64,000 nt of DNA, from the NCBI GenBank assembly GCA_018825965.1, contig JAHKAA010000016.1, positions 62,001 through 126,000 of the forward strand. The letters run 5' to 3'. A program made the translations under genes and the position numbers. Below the pieces are notes generated by a model, which saw only the letters and a program-made list of their open reading frames with translations, did no database searches and was not told where the DNA came from. Every line of letters starts with the position of its first letter. Within the stretch, counting starts at the first letter, position 1. The stretch is from Gammaproteobacteria bacterium. Its GTDB lineage: Bacteria > Pseudomonadota > Gammaproteobacteria > Enterobacterales > Alteromonadaceae. Below are positions 36,877-45,879 of this stretch, piece by piece.

Positions 36877-37584
36877 ATGGTCCAGTCCCGTTCATGGGTT
36901 TCAGCAACAATTCTGGCTTTGGCTTTGGTTGCAGGCAGCGCTATTTTAGCCAACAGTCTGATCCAGTTCAGAGCTATGGAGCGTGTTGTTCAGGTTAAAG
37001 GTTTAGCTGAACGGGAGGTTGCAGCAGATAGGGTGATATGGCCTATCAAATTTAACGATGTCGACAATAACCTGACCACTTTAGTGGCTAATGTTGAGCG
37101 TAAAAACGAGCAAATTCAGGCGTTTTTAAAACTGCAGGGCTTTGGTCTGAACGAAATATCTGTGGCTGTGCCACAAATAGTCGACCGTCAGGCCGGTTAT
37201 TACGACCCCAATGCCAATCAAATGCGCTACACAGCCAGCTCCATTGTCACCGTATACAGCAGCAATGTCGATTTAGTGCATCAGGCCATGGCGAAGCTAC
37301 TGGAGCTTAGTAAAACAGGGATCGCCATAGCCGGGCAGGATTATGACAGCAAAGCCGAATTTATTTTCAGCGGTTTAAACGAATTAAAACCCAACATGAT
37401 TGAAGAAGCCACCCGCAATGCCCGTGAAGTGGCCACTAAATTTGCCGCAGATTCACAAAGTAAACTCGGCAAAATTAAAACCGCCAGCCAAGGTCAGTTC
37501 AGTATCAGTGACCGTGACAGCAATACGCCTTACATCAAAAAAGTACGGGTAGTGGCGACTGTTGACTACTACCTGTCAGATTAG
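36877..37584 (+). CDS. SIMPL domain (DUF541) protein
   Basis: A 235-residue protein with one N-terminal membrane anchor (about 8-30) and a periplasmic SIMPL domain. The domain has VVQVKGLAEREVAADRVIWPI, then NEQIQAFLKLQGFGLNEIS and the conserved RNAREVATKFAADSQSKLGKI. E. coli YggE is the best-known relative and lowers oxidative stress effects by an unknown route. AGGAG precedes the ATG. The small His-rich lipoprotein gene follows 25 bases later. Confidence 0.92.
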   Translation: MVQSRSWVSATILALALVAGSAILANSLIQFRAMERVVQVKGLAEREVAADRVIWPIKFNDVDNNLTTLVANVERKNEQIQAFLKLQGFGLNEISVAVPQIVDRQAGYYDPNANQMRYTASSIVTVYSSNVDLVHQAMAKLLELSKTGIAIAGQDYDSKAEFIFSGLNELKPNMIEEATRNAREVATKFAADSQSKLGKIKTASQGQFSISDRDSNTPYIKKVRVVATVDYYLSD

Positions 37585-37609
37585 TAACAACTTACAGACG
37601 GAGCTTATG

Positions 37610-37840
37610 ATGAAAAAAGCAGTGTTTCTGACCAGCAGTATTGCAGTTTTACTGACATTAACAGGCTGTGTGGTGCGTGGCCCCAGCGTCTGGGTTGAAC
37701 CACCAGGCTATTACGGCACTGCTGTGATAGTTGAACCAAGGCCAGCTATCATCGTGGTGGAAGAGCGGCATTATGATCAGGACAGGCATTACCATAAAAA
37801 GCATAAAAAACAAAAACGCCATTACCATCGCCATCATTAA
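37610..37840 (+). CDS. Small His-rich lipoprotein
   Basis: A 76-residue lipoprotein with a signal ending LTGC at residue 19. The mature part is Pro/Gly/Tyr-rich (VEPPGYYGTAVIVEP). The last 25 residues are almost all His, Lys, Arg and Tyr (RHYHKKHKKQKRHYHRHH). The tail could bind zinc, copper or nickel, or a polyanion. GGAG 6 bases before the second of two ATG codons decides the start at 37610. It is probably co-transcribed with the SIMPL gene. No family recognised. Confidence 0.75.
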   Translation: MKKAVFLTSSIAVLLTLTGCVVRGPSVWVEPPGYYGTAVIVEPRPAIIVVEERHYDQDRHYHKKHKKQKRHYHRHH

Positions 37841-37942
37841 CTTGTGCCCGCAACTGTTGCAGAGATAGGTAAACAGAGCTAAGCTTTGACTGCTGGATCA
37901 GATTTCGTTTTTAGTTTTTTATTTGGCAGGACGTGTGGAAAG

Positions 37943-37981
37943 GCCGGAGCTTAGTGACTTCACAAAGCCCCGGCTTTTTTT
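37943..37981 (+). terminator. Rho-independent terminator with long stacked hairpin
   Basis: GCCGG/CCGGC, GCTT/AAGC and GTGA/TCAC pair in register as one stacked hairpin with single-base bulges, followed by seven T. It ends the SIMPL-lipoprotein transcript. Confidence 0.92.
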
Positions 37982-38011
37982 ACTGCTGTACAGGCCCCAC
38001 TTCAAGTCAGC

Positions 38012-38950
38012 TTATAAAGCGCGCTTAAGACTGAAACTATAGCTATGCTGTGGCAGCGGTGTGGCAACACCCGTCTGATAAGTGTCGACCTGCATTATGC
38101 CTTTGTCATTCAGGCTGAAGACTCTGAACATAGGAGTATGTTGGGTCTCATCAGGAATTTTGGTGCGCTCCAGGGCTGGAATATGTAAATAATGCACCTG
38201 ACCCAATTGCTTCGAATGCCCGACTCTATCCATATCCATATGTAAATCACCTGAAATCACAGCAACCAGATTGGACTGAGCTATTACTTCTGCAAAGCCG
38301 GGATGGTGGATGCCTTTTTCTGCATTTTCAGGATAAACCCCTGCCTGGGCGCCATGAACAATCAATAGCACGGGTTTGTTGTTTAAGCGTTTTAGTTCGC
38401 CCAGTATCCAGCTGATCCCCTGGTCATTAAAATCACGGCCATGATCGGGTGACGCAAAAACCAAAGCCACCGCATCATACTCCAGCACATAACTGGGTGA
38501 ATCAAGCGTCACTTTGCCCTGGTTCCACAGATTGGCATACGTCATAAAACGCTCTACTGTACTGCCATGCTCTTCATTCCCCATAATTGGGTAAAACGGC
38601 AATTTTAATTGCTGTAGTACTGGAGTCGCATTTTCATATTGGATTTGGGTGCCCTTGTGCGCTATATCGCCCACCCCGACCACAAAGCTTAGCTTCAGAG
38701 GCTCTGTCAGTTGGTTCACATCGGCTACAGCAGCGGCCAGGTGAGGAAATTGAGGTTCAGGTTTAGGTTCGGCATCACCTAATACAGCAAAAGCCAAAAC
38801 TACAGAGCCAGTTTCTGCTGGCGCAGTGACTGCAGCAGCCTGGGCCTGCGGCTTCTGTTGTTGCAGCGCTGTCGATGGATCAGCCTCAGAGCAGGCACTC
38901 AACAAAAGGCTGAGTACCAGAGGTACAAAAAGGCTGAAATGAGTTTTCAT
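38012..38950 (-). CDS. Lipoprotein metallophosphoesterase
   Basis: A 312-residue lipoprotein (lipobox LSAC) with a calcineurin-like phosphoesterase domain. The metal motifs run in order: LGDAEPKPEP (first Asp), GVGDIAHKG, MGNEEHGS (Asn/Glu/His), IVHGAQAG and SGDLHMDMD. The first motif reads GDAE in place of the usual DxH, so one ligand may differ. It sits downstream of the AraC gene by 26 bases on the same strand, in a locus with a phytase and a Pho-box-like site. A role in releasing phosphate from periplasmic organic phosphates is plausible inference. Confidence 0.87.
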   Translation of the reverse strand: MKTHFSLFVPLVLSLLLSACSEADPSTALQQQKPQAQAAAVTAPAETGSVVLAFAVLGDAEPKPEPQFPHLAAAVADVNQLTEPLKLSFVVGVGDIAHKGTQIQYENATPVLQQLKLPFYPIMGNEEHGSTVERFMTYANLWNQGKVTLDSPSYVLEYDAVALVFASPDHGRDFNDQGISWILGELKRLNNKPVLLIVHGAQAGVYPENAEKGIHHPGFAEVIAQSNLVAVISGDLHMDMDRVGHSKQLGQVHYLHIPALERTKIPDETQHTPMFRVFSLNDKGIMQVDTYQTGVATPLPQHSYSFSLKRAL

Positions 38951-38976
38951 AAATAGTCCCGTTATCAATGTGGTGG

Positions 38977-39993
38977 TTAATTAAAATGGAACAAGCCTTT
39001 AAAACTGCTGGGAATTAATCCTGTCCAGCGTTTAAAGGCACGGCGAAAGTTGTGTTCATCTGAGTAGCCCAGCTTCAGCGCCAGCTGGCGGTTTGAATAC
39101 TGGCCTTGTTGCAGCAGATTGCGGGCAGCATCACGGCGTACTTCATCGATCAAACGGGCAAAATTAGTGTCATTCCGGCTGAGCAAACGTTTGAGTGCAC
39201 TGTTGCTCAGCCCTAAAGCCAAAGCCACCTGTTCCTGACTCAACAACTGTGGCAAAGCACGCTGTTGCAAGCGGCAAATACTTTCCAGCACACCCCGTTG
39301 TTTTATCAACACATGGTTCAACTGACGGCAGGTTCGTCTGGCCGCTTTAAATTGCTCCGCGTCTGCATCATGAAATGCGTGCTGCCACAGAGGCAACGGA
39401 ATACGTAAAGTGTCGCAGGGCTGATTAACATTCAGCTCACAGCCCCACAACTGATGCTCTGCGCTGTGATGCTGCAACTGCACACTGACGCCAGCTAAAG
39501 AACCCAATTGCTGTTTAATCAGGCTCAACAACAAGGAGCAGACAATGGTCAGCAGAAATGGCTGCTGCGACGCTAAACCCAGCGCAGCTTTAAACTCAAT
39601 CACTATATGGTCATGTTGCTGGTATAGCCTGACATACAAAGCCGGAAACAACTGATGACGGAAATAATACAAATGGCACAGTGCTTGTTTCAGGTTTTTT
39701 GCAAACTGCAAACTTTGGCAGACGGCAATATAGCGGCTATTCAGCATGGCGTTGCCCAATAAAAAAGGCAGCTCAGGGCTTTTTAACTGATGCTGACAAT
39801 TGTGCAATAACTTCAGCCAGTCGGCATGGTGCAGCCGTCCATGGGGCTTTTGTAAATCCTGCTCAAAAATACTGGTGCCACTTAATAACTTATGCAGTTC
39901 AACTCCACGACGCTGAGCTAAAGCCAGCAGCTCTGTGCAGCCATGCTGCAGTAACAGAATTTTGTCGTGAGAATCAAAGTGGCGTGTTGACAT
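38977..39993 (-). CDS. AraC family transcriptional regulator
   Basis: A 338-residue regulator of the OruR/ArgR-like AraC subgroup. The N-terminal ligand domain (about 20-200) is of the Arabinose_bd type (HADWLKLLHNCQ, PFLLGNAML). The C-terminal double helix-turn-helix (about 250-335) reads LSQEQVALALGLSNSALKRLL, then YSNRQLALKLGYSDEHNFRRAFKRWTG. The start codon overlaps the stop of the upstream degenerate GGDEF gene in TGATG, so translation is coupled. Likely targets are its own operon or the divergent TonB-receptor/phytase operon. Confidence 0.92.
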   Translation of the reverse strand: MSTRHFDSHDKILLLQHGCTELLALAQRRGVELHKLLSGTSIFEQDLQKPHGRLHHADWLKLLHNCQHQLKSPELPFLLGNAMLNSRYIAVCQSLQFAKNLKQALCHLYYFRHQLFPALYVRLYQQHDHIVIEFKAALGLASQQPFLLTIVCSLLLSLIKQQLGSLAGVSVQLQHHSAEHQLWGCELNVNQPCDTLRIPLPLWQHAFHDADAEQFKAARRTCRQLNHVLIKQRGVLESICRLQQRALPQLLSQEQVALALGLSNSALKRLLSRNDTNFARLIDEVRRDAARNLLQQGQYSNRQLALKLGYSDEHNFRRAFKRWTGLIPSSFKGLFHFN

Positions 39994-40892
39994 CAGACAG
40001 GCTGCAATCTGAATTCAGTGCCCTGTTTAGAGGCGGCTAACATCTGAAGTGCTGCCTGCAGCGCAGCAGAGGCTGAGTCCTGACTCACTTGCATCACAGC
40101 TATGGTTAAATCAGGCTTATTTTCTTCATCCGTTAACTGCACCACCTGCTGTTGCAGATGCTGAGCCATAATCTGAGCCGCAGTTGCCGCTGTATCAGGT
40201 AAGACTGCAACAAAACAATCTCCGCTGTAGCGGCATACCACATCACTGTGACGTAACTGACTTAACAGCAACTCACTCAGTTGACTCAAATAATGATCAC
40301 CAGCCGCTATGCCATTACGTCGGTTAAAATCAGCGAAGTTGTGAATATCCAACACCAGTACGCTTAATGGCTGACGCTGGCTTTGATGTAATTCAACTTC
40401 CCTTTGCAATACAGCTAATAAATACTCGCTGCCATAGAGCTGAGTTAAAGGGTCAATCAACTCATGGTTTCGTAAAAATAACTCCCGGCCACGCAGTTGC
40501 CTGTTGATAGCCCGCTGTTCCCTGTGCCAGCCAATCAAACCATAAGTTAAAATCAGCATGCCCACTGGCGCAGGTAATGACTCCAGCCAACTCATCAGAC
40601 GCACATCCTCAGGGTACTGGATAAACTCATCCAATACATTGAGAAAATAGGAATACACTAACAGCAAGCTGCCATAGTACAGCCACTCGGTCACCCTTCC
40701 TGCCGGACGACTGCTGACTATTAACCCCAACCAGCCACAAGCAACCAGTAAAGTTGTGCCTTCTCCCAGCACATCCACCCAATCAAACTCATCGCTTAGT
40801 TTTGCGTCACCACAATAAAACGCGAGCAATACACCGCTGAGTAACAGCAGCAGGCTAAATAACAATTTATATCGATGTTGACGCCACATCAT
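39993..40892 (-). CDS. Membrane protein with degenerate GGDEF domain
   Basis: A 299-residue protein with about five hydrophobic helices in residues 8-120 and a C-terminal GGDEF-type domain (about 135-295). The signature reads RYSGDCFVAVL, so GGDEF has become SGDCF, and the metal-binding region is DIHNFADFNRRNG in place of DxDxFKxxND. Catalysis is very unlikely. It could bind nucleotide, act as a sensor platform, or be decaying, although the ORF is intact. It is first in a three-gene operon with the AraC regulator and phosphoesterase. A Pho-box-like site lies 42 bases before its start. Confidence 0.87.
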   Translation of the reverse strand: MMWRQHRYKLLFSLLLLLSGVLLAFYCGDAKLSDEFDWVDVLGEGTTLLVACGWLGLIVSSRPAGRVTEWLYYGSLLLVYSYFLNVLDEFIQYPEDVRLMSWLESLPAPVGMLILTYGLIGWHREQRAINRQLRGRELFLRNHELIDPLTQLYGSEYLLAVLQREVELHQSQRQPLSVLVLDIHNFADFNRRNGIAAGDHYLSQLSELLLSQLRHSDVVCRYSGDCFVAVLPDTAATAAQIMAQHLQQQVVQLTDEENKPDLTIAVMQVSQDSASAALQAALQMLAASKQGTEFRLQPV

Positions 40893-40933
40893 GCTCAGAT
40901 CCAGGCAAATAAAAGCTATTTTGCGGTTGGCGC

Positions 40934-40951
40934 ATGACAGTTACATGACAA
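40934..40951 (-). promoter_or_regulatory. Candidate Pho box (PhoB-binding site)
   Basis: Read on the minus strand: TTGTCAT, GTAA, CTGTCAT. Two 7-bp direct repeats with a 4-base spacer match the E. coli Pho-box consensus (CTGTCAT-AWAW-CTGTCAY) at 16 of 18 positions. It is oriented toward the GGDEF-AraC-phosphoesterase operon, 42 bases before its ATG, and lies about 140 bases before the divergent TonB-receptor gene. Confidence 0.6.
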
Positions 40952-41089
40952 AGTGAAGCGCTGACAGTAACAGGCTGAGCGGTAAAGACCCGGGTCAGCA
41001 GCGCTCAGCCAGGCTTATTCAGAAAGGGTGTTTTGTCACAGAGCAACGGCAGACTGGCAACAGGTTTAATAAGTCCACTGAGAGCTAAA

Positions 41090-43843
41090 ATGACACTAAA
41101 CTATCGCCCTAACTTGCTTGCCTTTGCCGTTACTTTGGCCTGCAGCACCCTCTCCACCTCATTATTGGCCGATGCCGATGTAGAAGGCCGGATCACAGAT
41201 AATCGTAATAGCTTGCTGGCAGGAGCACAGGTCAGTATTCCTGAACTTAAATTGCGCCGTACTACAGGTGCTGATGGCAGCTTTCATTTCAGACAACTAG
41301 CTGCAGGAACTTATACTCTGCAGGTCAACTACTTAGGTGCTGCCCCACAAAGCCAGATACTGGTGGTTGCGGATACGCAGCAACGACTGGCGGATATCAA
41401 ACTGCTCTCGGCCAGTAATTCTGTTGAACACATAGAAGTAGTGGGACAATCAGGTGCCATCAGCAAAGCGTTAAACCGCCAGCGTAACGCTAACGGCATT
41501 TTAACTGTGGCCAGCACAGATGAAATGGGGCAGTTTCCGGACAGTAACGTCAGCGAAGCCTTGCAACGCCTGGCAGGTTTATCTGTAGAGCGGGATCAGG
41601 GCGAAGGCCGTTTTGTCCGGGTCCGGGGTTTGGCTCCGGACTACAATGCGGTGACTTATAACGGCACTCAACTGGCTGCTCCTGAAGCGGGTCGCCGCGC
41701 TGTGGCTTTGGATGTCATTCCTTCTGATTTACTTGAATCGGTAGAAGTAAATAAAACCCTGACCCCGGATATGCCGGCAGGCTCTTTGGGTGGCACAGTA
41801 GAAATCAAAAGTTTATCTGCATTTGATCGCAGCCATGACTTTTATTCCGCCACAGTGGAAGCCGGCCACAACGAGCTAGAAAGCAAAACCAGCCCTAAAG
41901 TGTCAGCTGTGATCAGCAGAATCATGGATTTAGGTGGTGAAACTGATGTCTTTGGTGTGGCTTTGGCGGCCAGTTTTGCTGAACGTAAGTTTGGCTCAGA
42001 AAACGTTGAAACGGGTGGAAACTGGGACTTTGAAGAAGGTCTGGAAGAATTTGAATTACGGGATTACAGCATTAGTCGTGAACGCCTGGGTGTGGCACTG
42101 AATCTGGACTACAGACCAGGCAACAACAATGACTATTACCTCCGTACTCTGTACAGCCGCTTTAGCGATACAGAAGAACGTCAAGGCATGATTGTTGAAC
42201 TGGCTGATCCGCTTTTTGCCGGCGATACAGGTGAAGCCGCGCTGATCCGATCATTAAAACAGCGGGAAGAAACTCAAAGTATCAGTGCTTTTGTTTTGGG
42301 CACCAAACAGACATCAGGGGACTGGCAATGGCAACTGGAAGCCGGTGCCAGCAAAGCAGATGAAGATACACCTTTTAATATTAGCGCCGCCGACTTTGAG
42401 CAGGAGTTTGACCAGGGTGTAGGCTACAGCGGCAGCACTATGTTGCGCCTGACAGCTCCAGCGGAAGCTTATCTGGCTGAGGGCTATGAGTTAAAAGAAG
42501 TGGAAATGGGCGATACCTATACCAAAGAAACTGAACGTAATATCAAATTTGATCTGAGTCGCGAATTTACCCAAAGCCAGGGCACTATGCTGCTCAAAAG
42601 TGGCGCTAAATTCAGCCAGCGCGAAAAAACAGCGGACGAAGACATCTGGTTGTTTGAAGATTTTGAGGATCTGGGGATCAATGCTCTGAGTATGGCCAAT
42701 TATGCCGGTGGACAGGTGGATTATGGTCTGGGCACTATGGGGCAAGCTGTCAACAGCAACGACATCTATCAGTTAGTGAACAGCCTGAACCGCGATGATT
42801 TTGTGGATGACGTCGAGTCACAAATTAATGACTATCAGGTAGACGAAGATATCAGCGCCGCCTATTTGATGGCGCAGTGGGAACGCGATAACTGGCAGTT
42901 GATCACTGGTGTGCGTTATGAGCATGAAAAACGTGATGCTCTCGGCAGTCGGTATGACGCCATCAACGAGACCTTTAGTGCCAATCAGGTGAAAAACTCT
43001 GAAGGCTATTGGTTACCAGCAGTAGTTGCACGTTATAACCTGTCGGAGCAAAGCATAGTGCGTGCTGCGTTCAGCACAGGTTTGGTCAGGCCAAACTTTG
43101 AGCAACTGTCCCCTGCTTTCCTGCTGGAAGAAGATGACGATGAAGTAGAAGCCGCTTTTGGTAACCCTGAATTAGAAGCTCTGACATCAAACAATTTTGA
43201 CCTCGGCATTGAACACTACGCAGATCAACTGGGTGTGTTGTCGGCCATGCTGTTTTACAAACAAATTGACAACTTTATCTATGAAGCCGACCTTGCTGGC
43301 CGTGGAGAATACGCCGATTTTGCTGTGGCTGAAACTTATGTCAACGGCGGCAAAGCAGATTTATATGGTATTGAACTGAATGCTGTGCATAAAGTTTCAG
43401 GTTTTGGCAACTGGCTGGATAACCTGCTGTTATCAACAAATCTGACGCTGACGGATTCAGCCGCCGATATTGAATGGTTTGATGACGGTACTTTATTCAG
43501 CCGTGAAGTGGCCTTACCCAGCCAATCCGATAAAACAGCGAACCTCAGCCTGGGTTATGAAACAAATGTAATCAGTCTGCGCCTTGCCGCCAATTATAAA
43601 TCTGATTATCTGGCTGAAGTGGGTGACATCACGGACAAAGAGCACGACGTGCACGCCGATGACCATATGCAGGTTGATTTCACCAGTAAATGGACAGTGC
43701 AACCTGGCATGCAGTTTTACTTTAATGTCGTCAACCTCAATGACGAACCTTATTACGCTTACACTGGGCGCAAGCCTTATAACTTCCAGTATGAACAGTA
43801 TGGCCGCACCTTTGTGCTGGGCCTGCAAATCACCAACTGGTAA
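41090..43843 (+). CDS. TonB-dependent receptor with carboxypeptidase-regulatory-like domain
   Basis: A 917-residue outer-membrane receptor. The signal peptide spans about 1-28 (ending LLADA). Residues 29-110 form a carboxypeptidase-regulatory-like domain (VEGRITDNRNSLLAGAQVSIPEL), followed by a TonB-box-like VEHIEVVGQSG and the plug (LQRLAGLSVERDQGEGRFVRVRGL, then AGSLGGTVEIKS). The rest is a 22-strand barrel ending with TFVLGLQITNW. The start at 41090 gives a clean signal peptide; the open frame begins 57 bases earlier at a TTG. The phytase lipoprotein gene follows after 14 bases. Inositol phosphate or its breakdown products are the likely cargo, by context. Confidence 0.93.
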   Translation: MTLNYRPNLLAFAVTLACSTLSTSLLADADVEGRITDNRNSLLAGAQVSIPELKLRRTTGADGSFHFRQLAAGTYTLQVNYLGAAPQSQILVVADTQQRLADIKLLSASNSVEHIEVVGQSGAISKALNRQRNANGILTVASTDEMGQFPDSNVSEALQRLAGLSVERDQGEGRFVRVRGLAPDYNAVTYNGTQLAAPEAGRRAVALDVIPSDLLESVEVNKTLTPDMPAGSLGGTVEIKSLSAFDRSHDFYSATVEAGHNELESKTSPKVSAVISRIMDLGGETDVFGVALAASFAERKFGSENVETGGNWDFEEGLEEFELRDYSISRERLGVALNLDYRPGNNNDYYLRTLYSRFSDTEERQGMIVELADPLFAGDTGEAALIRSLKQREETQSISAFVLGTKQTSGDWQWQLEAGASKADEDTPFNISAADFEQEFDQGVGYSGSTMLRLTAPAEAYLAEGYELKEVEMGDTYTKETERNIKFDLSREFTQSQGTMLLKSGAKFSQREKTADEDIWLFEDFEDLGINALSMANYAGGQVDYGLGTMGQAVNSNDIYQLVNSLNRDDFVDDVESQINDYQVDEDISAAYLMAQWERDNWQLITGVRYEHEKRDALGSRYDAINETFSANQVKNSEGYWLPAVVARYNLSEQSIVRAAFSTGLVRPNFEQLSPAFLLEEDDDEVEAAFGNPELEALTSNNFDLGIEHYADQLGVLSAMLFYKQIDNFIYEADLAGRGEYADFAVAETYVNGGKADLYGIELNAVHKVSGFGNWLDNLLLSTNLTLTDSAADIEWFDDGTLFSREVALPSQSDKTANLSLGYETNVISLRLAANYKSDYLAEVGDITDKEHDVHADDHMQVDFTSKWTVQPGMQFYFNVVNLNDEPYYAYTGRKPYNFQYEQYGRTFVLGLQITNW

Positions 43844-43857
43844 GCAAGGACAACATC

Positions 43858-45795
43858 ATGATATCGACTACAAGTTTTTTTAAATTAAGCATCATAGCGC
43901 TGACGCTGAGCACAGTGTTGAGTGCCTGTCAGGCCAGTCAAGCACAGCAGCACCTCGCAACTTCTGCTTCTGCGCCTAAAGCTTTGAACATCAAAGCCAG
44001 TCATTACCATCAGGTGCAGGTTGCAGGGCAAGAGTACCAGATTTTCACTGATGGTCAGCTCTTACAGATCAGGCTGGGCGAAACCCAACAAAGCAGCTAC
44101 AGCGGCAGTTTTAACCGCCTGACCCTACAGCCACTTTCAGCCGACAGTTTGCTGCTGGCCGCTATGGACAGCAACGACAATAGCTTGTACTTGTGGCGTT
44201 TTTCACCAAAAGAACAAAAACCTTTAGTGCTGATCAGGCAACAGCTGATCAGCAGCAGAGTGGTGGAAGACTTGTGTTTTTACCAGAGTCACGAAAATCA
44301 GCAATTGAGCTTATTTTTACTGGGTGGCCGCGGTGGTGCAGACCAATTATTGCTGCAACAAAAGCAAGAGTGGCTGGCAGAGCCAATGGTGATCCGTGAA
44401 CTGAATGTGCCTTATGACAGCAAAGCCTGCGTTGTGGATCCACAAACTGCAGCACTCTATATAGCGGAAGCAGACAGAGCTATCTGGTCTTACCAGGCAG
44501 AGCCTGAAGCAGATGAAGGCCGCAGTTTAGTTCAGGTCAATCAGCCATTTGGTCAGCTGCAAGGTGAAATAATGGCATTGCAAGTGCTACCAGACAGCAG
44601 CCTGCTGGCGCTGGAAGCAGAACCAGCCAGACTGCTGCATCTGAGCAGCACAGGTCAGGTGATCCATCACAATGCAATACCAGCTTTCGCTGAAGCCACT
44701 GCTTTATCAGTCCGTGTACAAGGCAACAGCACAACAGCTTATATCAGCAATGAAGATGCAGAGACTGTGCAAAGTCTGAGGTTGCAGACCAAAACTACTG
44801 CTGCAGCAACAAAACCAGCCATGCTTCAGATGCAACCCACCTTGCAAACAGAAGCTGCCAGCCAGCGTGGTGATGTAATGGATGACCCTGCGGTATGGCA
44901 TCATCCTACCCAACCTGAGCTGAGCCTGATCCTCGGCACTGACAAAAGAGCTGGCCTGGATGTGTACAGTATGCAGGGCAAGCGGGTGCAACAACTGGCT
45001 GTCGGGCGCTTAAATAATGTGGATCTGCGTTACCACTTAAACTGGCAGGGCAAACAACACGATATCGCCGCAGCCAGTTTACGCGATGACAACAGCCTGC
45101 AACTTTTTGCAATTGATCAACAAGGGCTGTTGCATAATGCAGGTAAAGTGCCGACCTCAATGCAAGAAATTTATGGTCTGTGCATGTATCAGGATGCAAA
45201 AAGCGGCTCACACTACGTTTTTGTTAATGATAAATCCGGCTTGATTGAACAATACCGTATCAACAGCGATGGTACAGACTGGCAAGGCACTTTAGTGCGT
45301 TCTTTGCAGGTGCCAGGTCAGCCAGAAGGCTGTGTTGCAGACGATAAACGTGGCATTTTGTTTATCGGTGAAGAGGATGAAGGCGTATGGCGATTTGCAG
45401 CAGGCGCAGAAGCCAAAAACACAGGTGAAAAAATCATTTCTGTGGATGGCAAACGTCTGGTCGATGATGTAGAAGGTATAGCTCTGGCTGAGCACAACGG
45501 AGCCAGTTATCTGATCGTCTCCAGTCAGGGCAATGACAGCTATATCATTTACGATGCAGCGCCACCATACACAGAGCGTCTGAGATTCAGAGTGACCACA
45601 AATCCTCAATTGGGTATAGATGGAGCTTCTGAAACCGATGGTCTTGAAGTGACCACCCGCTCTTTGGGTCCTGGCTTTGAACAAGGTGCTTTGATAGTGC
45701 AGGATGGCCGCAATCGTATGCCGGAGCAAGGTCAGAATATGAAACTGGTGCCCTGGCATAAACTGCTGCAAGAGTTGCAGAAGCAAGGTAAATAA
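43858..45795 (+). CDS. Beta-propeller phytase, dual-domain lipoprotein
   Basis: A 645-residue lipoprotein (lipobox LSAC). Residues about 330-640 form a beta-propeller phytase: DDPAVWHHP near 341, LNNVDLRYH, AASLRDDNSLQLF, PEGCVADDKRGILFIGEEDEGVWRF, LVDDVEGIAL and SSQGNDSY. These contain the calcium-binding and phosphate-contact residues of this family. Residues 40-320 look like a second, divergent propeller (degenerate phytase domain), as in known dual-domain marine phytases. It hydrolyses myo-inositol hexakisphosphate stepwise with calcium. Being downstream of a TonB receptor, it probably acts at the outer membrane. AGGA lies 8 bases before the ATG. Confidence 0.94.
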   Translation: MISTTSFFKLSIIALTLSTVLSACQASQAQQHLATSASAPKALNIKASHYHQVQVAGQEYQIFTDGQLLQIRLGETQQSSYSGSFNRLTLQPLSADSLLLAAMDSNDNSLYLWRFSPKEQKPLVLIRQQLISSRVVEDLCFYQSHENQQLSLFLLGGRGGADQLLLQQKQEWLAEPMVIRELNVPYDSKACVVDPQTAALYIAEADRAIWSYQAEPEADEGRSLVQVNQPFGQLQGEIMALQVLPDSSLLALEAEPARLLHLSSTGQVIHHNAIPAFAEATALSVRVQGNSTTAYISNEDAETVQSLRLQTKTTAAATKPAMLQMQPTLQTEAASQRGDVMDDPAVWHHPTQPELSLILGTDKRAGLDVYSMQGKRVQQLAVGRLNNVDLRYHLNWQGKQHDIAAASLRDDNSLQLFAIDQQGLLHNAGKVPTSMQEIYGLCMYQDAKSGSHYVFVNDKSGLIEQYRINSDGTDWQGTLVRSLQVPGQPEGCVADDKRGILFIGEEDEGVWRFAAGAEAKNTGEKIISVDGKRLVDDVEGIALAEHNGASYLIVSSQGNDSYIIYDAAPPYTERLRFRVTTNPQLGIDGASETDGLEVTTRSLGPGFEQGALIVQDGRNRMPEQGQNMKLVPWHKLLQELQKQGK

Positions 45796-45843
45796 TACCG
45801 AAACGAAATCCCTCTTTAGGGGTTTACATAAAATGCAGTTAAG

Positions 45844-45879
45844 GCGACTGATTTAGCTCAAAAAACCAGTCGCTTTTTT
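45844..45879 (+). terminator. Terminator of the phytase operon
   Basis: GCGACTG and CAGTCGC pair around a 16-base A-rich loop, followed by six T. It lies 48 bases after the phytase stop codon. Confidence 0.88.

Noticed and set aside
37841..37981. Separate small RNA before the terminator at 37943
   Set aside because: A TTGACT box is present but has no good -10 at proper spacing, and the RNA would consist of little more than the terminator. It is better read as the end of the SIMPL-lipoprotein transcript.
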